DNA from: Bacillota bacterium
Lineage (GTDB): Bacteria > Bacillota > Sulfobacillia > JAJZYS01 > JAJYTV01
DNA: 8,972 nucleotides
Reading direction: 5' to 3'
NCBI GenBank assembly: GCA_021810725.1
Contig: JAJZIE010000090.1
Location: 1-8,972, forward strand
Shown here: one piece after another, positions 6,628 through 8,972 of the stretch
Position numbering within the stretch: the stretch's first letter is position 1
Layout of the letters: the number at the start of each line of letters is the position of its first letter
Notes under the pieces: model-generated
Database searches by the model: none
The model's input: the letters and a program-made list of their open reading frames with translations, nothing else
What the model was told of the DNA's origin: nothing
Position numbers and translations under genes: made by a program

Positions 6628-6660
6628 GGCAGGCGGCGTCCCCCCGGGGCGCCGCCTGCC
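6628..6660 (+). terminator. Strong hairpin after the formate dehydrogenase operon
   Basis: GGCAGGCGGCG (6628-6638) pairs perfectly with CGCCGCCTGCC (6650-6660), giving an 11-bp stem; the 11-base loop is itself C/G-rich and could pair further. It starts 12 bases after the last operon stop and ends 5 bases before the nitrilase Shine-Dalgarno. Only a short GTCTT follows, with no U tract, so it may be a weak terminator, an mRNA 3'-end stabiliser or an attenuator that lowers nitrilase expression relative to the operon. Confidence 0.6.
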
Positions 6661-6677
6661 GTCTTGGAGGGGTCCTG

Positions 6678-7583
6678 ATGGCCGGCTCCGCCCTGCGCGT
6701 AGCGCTTCTGCAACTGAGCTATCCCGGCACCCAGGAGGCCGCCTGGGCGAAAGCGGAGGCGGCCTGCCGCGAGGCCGCGCGCCGCGGAGCGGATGTCGCG
6801 CTGCTGCCGGAGATGTGGAACATCGGCTACCGCCTGCCGAATCCGGACGATGCGTCCGCGGTGCAGGCCTGGCGGCGCGAGGCCCAGACGCTTGAGGACA
6901 CGGCGCTCGTCCGGATGCGGGAACTCGCGGGGGAGCTCGCGATGGCGATCGCCGCGACGTACCTCGAGCGGGGCGTGGGGCTGCCGCGCAACGCGGTGAC
7001 CGTCTTCGATCGTCATGGCGAGACGGCGCTCACGTACCGTAAGGTGCATACCTGCGACTTCGGCGACGAATGTCTGGTCGAGCCTGGCGAAGGCTTCTCG
7101 GTCGCCACGCTCGACACCGCCGCCGGGCCCGTCGCGGTGGGGGCGATGATCTGCTACGACCGCGAGTTCCCGGAGAGCGCTCGCGTGCTGATGCTGAAGG
7201 GCGCGGAGCTCATCCTCGTGCCGAACGCCTGCCCGTGGGATCGCAACCGCGAGGCGCAGTTGCAGAGCCGCGCGTTCGAGAACATGGTGGGCATCGCCAT
7301 GGCGAACTACGCTGCGCCGGACGAGAACGGCGGTTCGACGGCCATCGACGGCATGGCGTACGGCTGGGACGAGGAGACGCAGGACGCCAAGGCCCGCGAC
7401 ATGACGCTCGTCAAAGCCGGCGGGGCGGAAGGCGTCTACCTCGCGGACTTCGATCTCGACGCTTTGCGCCGTTACAGGTCGAGCGAGACCTGGGGCGACG
7501 CGTTCCGCAAGCCGAGGACCTATGCTGCCATGCTCGGACAAATGGTCCGTGATCCGTTCGTGCGTCGGGAGAGCAGGCGCTGA
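6678..7583 (+). CDS. Nitrilase-superfamily carbon-nitrogen hydrolase
   Basis: A 301-residue cytoplasmic amidase or nitrilase-fold hydrolase. The catalytic Glu-Lys-Cys triad is clear: E45 in LLPEMWNIGY, K122 in YRKVHTCDF, and C159 in GAMICYDREFPESAR. Further family blocks are GAELILVPNACPWDR (175-189) and QSRAFENMVGIAMAN (196-210), the helix after the nucleophile. Length is typical for single-domain amidohydrolases such as N-carbamoyl amino acid or omega-amidase relatives, but the substrate cannot be assigned from sequence alone. The ATG has an excellent GGAGGGG five bases upstream (6666-6672). The frame is open well upstream, but that part is a shadow of the iron-sulfur gene. It is 62 bases from the formate dehydrogenase operon, across a strong hairpin, and 41 bases before the macro domain gene, with which it probably forms its own transcription unit. 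Confidence 0.93.
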   Translation: MAGSALRVALLQLSYPGTQEAAWAKAEAACREAARRGADVALLPEMWNIGYRLPNPDDASAVQAWRREAQTLEDTALVRMRELAGELAMAIAATYLERGVGLPRNAVTVFDRHGETALTYRKVHTCDFGDECLVEPGEGFSVATLDTAAGPVAVGAMICYDREFPESARVLMLKGAELILVPNACPWDRNREAQLQSRAFENMVGIAMANYAAPDENGGSTAIDGMAYGWDEETQDAKARDMTLVKAGGAEGVYLADFDLDALRRYRSSETWGDAFRKPRTYAAMLGQMVRDPFVRRESRR

Positions 7584-7624
7584 ACATCGCAGGACTGGCC
7601 TGGAGCGGGCAGGGAGGCGAGGAC

Positions 7625-8167
7625 GTGGCCGCAGTGATCGGAGGGGTCGGCGTCGAGTGCGTTCTGGGCGACATCGCAGGGCAGACCGGCTTCGACGCGG
7701 TGGTCAACGCGGCCAATCGGGACCTCCTGCCCGGCGGTGGCGTCGCCGGCGCGATCCATCGCGCGGCTGGGCCGGAACTCGCCGCGGCTTGTCGGCCCCT
7801 TGCGCCGATCCGGCCCGGCCAGGCGGTGCTGACGCAAGGTTTTCGCCTGCCGAACGCCTACGTCATCCACTGTCTTGGCCCGGTCTACGGCATCGACGAA
7901 CCGAGCGCCGAGATCCTCGCGCAGTGCTACCGCAACATCCTCGCCTTGGCGGACGGCGTGGGAGTCGCCTCGGTCGCGACGCCGGCGATCTCGACCGGCG
8001 TCTTCGGCTACCCCATGGCGGAGGCCGCCAGGGTGGCGATGGCGGCGATCGCCTCGCAGGCCAGGGACCTCAGGCATGTGCGGAGGATTCGCTTCGTGCT
8101 GGCCGGCGCGGAGGCCCTAAGGCTCCACGAATCGGCGCTGCGTGCGACGTCGACGCCGCCAGGATAG
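7625..8167 (+). CDS. Macro domain protein (ADP-ribose / O-acetyl-ADP-ribose binding or deacetylase)
   Basis: A 180-residue stand-alone macro domain, cytoplasmic. Ligand-binding blocks are LGDIAG (14-19, with D16 for the adenine), FDAVVNAANRDLLPGGGVAGA (23-43, containing the NAAN and GGGVAGAIH loop) and TPAISTGVFGYP (119-130, the phosphate loop). The family binds ADP-ribose, and many members remove O-acetyl or ADP-ribosyl groups; the conserved Asn (N31) and glycine loop that support hydrolysis in MacroD-type enzymes are present, so catalytic activity is plausible. The start is GTG at 7625 with GGGAGG seven bases upstream (7612-7617); no ATG fits the domain. It follows the nitrilase by 41 bases on the same strand and ends before a strong hairpin. 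Fold assignment is firm; the in vivo target is unknown. Confidence 0.92.
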   Translation: MAAVIGGVGVECVLGDIAGQTGFDAVVNAANRDLLPGGGVAGAIHRAAGPELAAACRPLAPIRPGQAVLTQGFRLPNAYVIHCLGPVYGIDEPSAEILAQCYRNILALADGVGVASVATPAISTGVFGYPMAEAARVAMAAIASQARDLRHVRRIRFVLAGAEALRLHESALRATSTPPG

Positions 8168-8181
8168 AAGCAGGCGGCGAG

Positions 8182-8220
8182 GGAGAAGGGGAGGTCGCCT
8201 CAGGGCGCCTCCCCTTCTCC
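8182..8220. terminator. Bidirectional hairpin between convergent genes
   Basis: GGAGAAGGGGAGG (8182-8194) pairs perfectly over 13 bp with CCTCCCCTTCTCC (8208-8220). After a bulged T (8195), CGCC (8196-8199) pairs with GGCG (8204-8207) around a TCAG tetraloop, giving about 17 bp in total. It lies between the macro domain stop at 8167 and the stop of the minus-strand hydrolase at 8226-8228, where a shared terminator is expected. There is no T tract on either side, so termination efficiency is unproven. Confidence 0.7.
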
Positions 8221-8225
8221 GCGCC

Positions 8226-8972
8226 TCAGCGCACGATGGGCAACAGCAGCCGCGACGGGCGCATACGGTCGTGGAAGACCTGCTGCTCGGCGACGGCCAT
8301 ATCGGTGCCTGTCGCGAGGTCCTCTCCGGTGTTGAGGTTCAGGGGGAACTTCGGAAACGCGCTCGAGGAGATCTCGAGGCGCAGCCGGTGACCCGGCTGC
8401 AGCCTGAGACAGGTGTTCCAGAGGTCGATCGTGAGCTCGTAGACCTCGCCTGGCGTGACCGTCCGCGCGGCGTCGAAGCCATCGCGGTAGCGCAGGCGGA
8501 CGATCGAGTCGCTGAGGCGCTGGCAGAAGCCGCTCGGCCAGACGTCCAGCAGCTTGGCGGTGAAGTCCGTGTCCAGGGCGCTTGTCGACGCGTGCAGGAC
8601 GAGCGAGATCGGGCCGATCAGATCGATCGGTTCGGTGGCTGGGTCACTCGTGTAGCAGAGCACGTCGTCCCGCCGCTCGACGGCGCTGTAGTCGTCGGGG
8701 CCGCCGATCTGCGACGAGGTGGGGTCGGTCAGGAACGGCACGGGCCGTCTCGGATCGTAGGTGAAGCGATCGACCGGCTCGTCGCCAGGGGCCGCCGGGT
8801 CGAGGCGTCCGTCGCCGAAGCGGCTCTGCGCCATGCCGCCGCTGTGGAGGTAGCAGGGCACCTGGCGCGAACCCTGGGGCGGCCACGTGGCGGCGTCCCG
8901 CCAGCGGTTCTCGCCCATCAGGAAGATGCGGACGGGCGGCAGCTTCGGCACATCGAGGCCCTTGAGATGGCG
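8226..8972 (-). CDS. CocE/NonD family hydrolase, C-terminal part (cut by window edge)
   Basis: The minus strand from the window edge to TGA at 8228-8226 encodes 248 residues of the C-terminal half of an X-Pro dipeptidyl-peptidase/CocE-type hydrolase. Visible features are the linker HLKGLDVPKLPPVRIFLMGENRWRD and the jelly-roll C-terminal domain with YTSDPATEPIDLIGPISLVL, STSALDTDFTAKLLDVWPSG, ELTIDLWNTCLRLQPGHRLR and SSSAFPKFPLNLNTGED. Relatives cleave esters or acyl-proline bonds with an alpha/beta-hydrolase Ser-His-Asp triad, which would lie beyond base 8972, so activity and substrate cannot be judged here. Family members are usually about 550 to 650 residues. The frame is open to the last base of the window, so a GTG at 8951 is internal, not the start. 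It converges on the macro domain gene and shares the hairpin with it; no functional link to the formate dehydrogenase is evident. Confidence 0.92.
   Translation of the reverse strand, partial: RHLKGLDVPKLPPVRIFLMGENRWRDAATWPPQGSRQVPCYLHSGGMAQSRFGDGRLDPAAPGDEPVDRFTYDPRRPVPFLTDPTSSQIGGPDDYSAVERRDDVLCYTSDPATEPIDLIGPISLVLHASTSALDTDFTAKLLDVWPSGFCQRLSDSIVRLRYRDGFDAARTVTPGEVYELTIDLWNTCLRLQPGHRLRLEISSSAFPKFPLNLNTGEDLATGTDMAVAEQQVFHDRMRPSRLLLPIVR

Overview
GC-rich bacterial DNA carrying a selenocysteine-containing, NADH-linked formate dehydrogenase operon between housekeeping and accessory genes. The homodimeric-type pyruvate dehydrogenase E1 (AceE) at the left edge and the UGA/SECIS pair in the formate dehydrogenase gene suggest a proteobacterium, perhaps gamma- or betaproteobacterial, that encodes selenocysteine machinery elsewhere. 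No marker gene here fixes the taxon, so the assignment is tentative.

Layout. (1) 1-691, minus strand: 5' part of aceE, running off the left edge. (2) 692-919: divergent intergenic region with three copies of an ATGGAC-containing motif at an exact 23-bp period and an overlapping palindrome. (3) 920-1999, plus: thioredoxin-reductase-like flavoprotein. (4) 2000-2119: leader with a strong Shine-Dalgarno and a 16-codon mini-ORF. (5) 2120-6615, plus: four-gene formate dehydrogenase operon. Its order is catalytic part of the alpha subunit (in-frame UGA at 2390-2392 read as selenocysteine), NuoE-like subunit, NuoF-like diaphorase, and finally the iron-sulfur N-terminal part of the alpha subunit. (6) 6678-7583, plus: nitrilase-family amidohydrolase. 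(7) 7625-8167, plus: macro domain protein. (8) 8226-8972, minus: C-terminal part of a CocE/NonD-type hydrolase, entering from the right. Strong hairpins lie at 6628-6660 and 8182-8220.

How the genes work together. The four operon genes contain the parts of an FdsABG-type soluble NAD-dependent formate dehydrogenase, but the alpha subunit is cut in two and the pieces are permuted. The Mo/W-bis-MGD catalytic body with Sec91, His92 and Arg285 is the first gene. The [4Fe-4S] domain that normally forms its N-terminus is instead the C-terminal tail of the fourth gene, behind a [2Fe-2S] domain and a 2x[4Fe-4S] domain. Inferred electron flow: formate to Sec-Mo/W centre, to the [4Fe-4S] cluster on the other polypeptide, to the ferredoxin-type clusters, to the NuoF-like FMN subunit, to NAD+. 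The fourth gene has also lost the His/Cys ligands of the NuoG N5-type cluster. This split, permuted selenoenzyme is the most notable content of the window. Simple ORF calling would break its first gene at the UGA.
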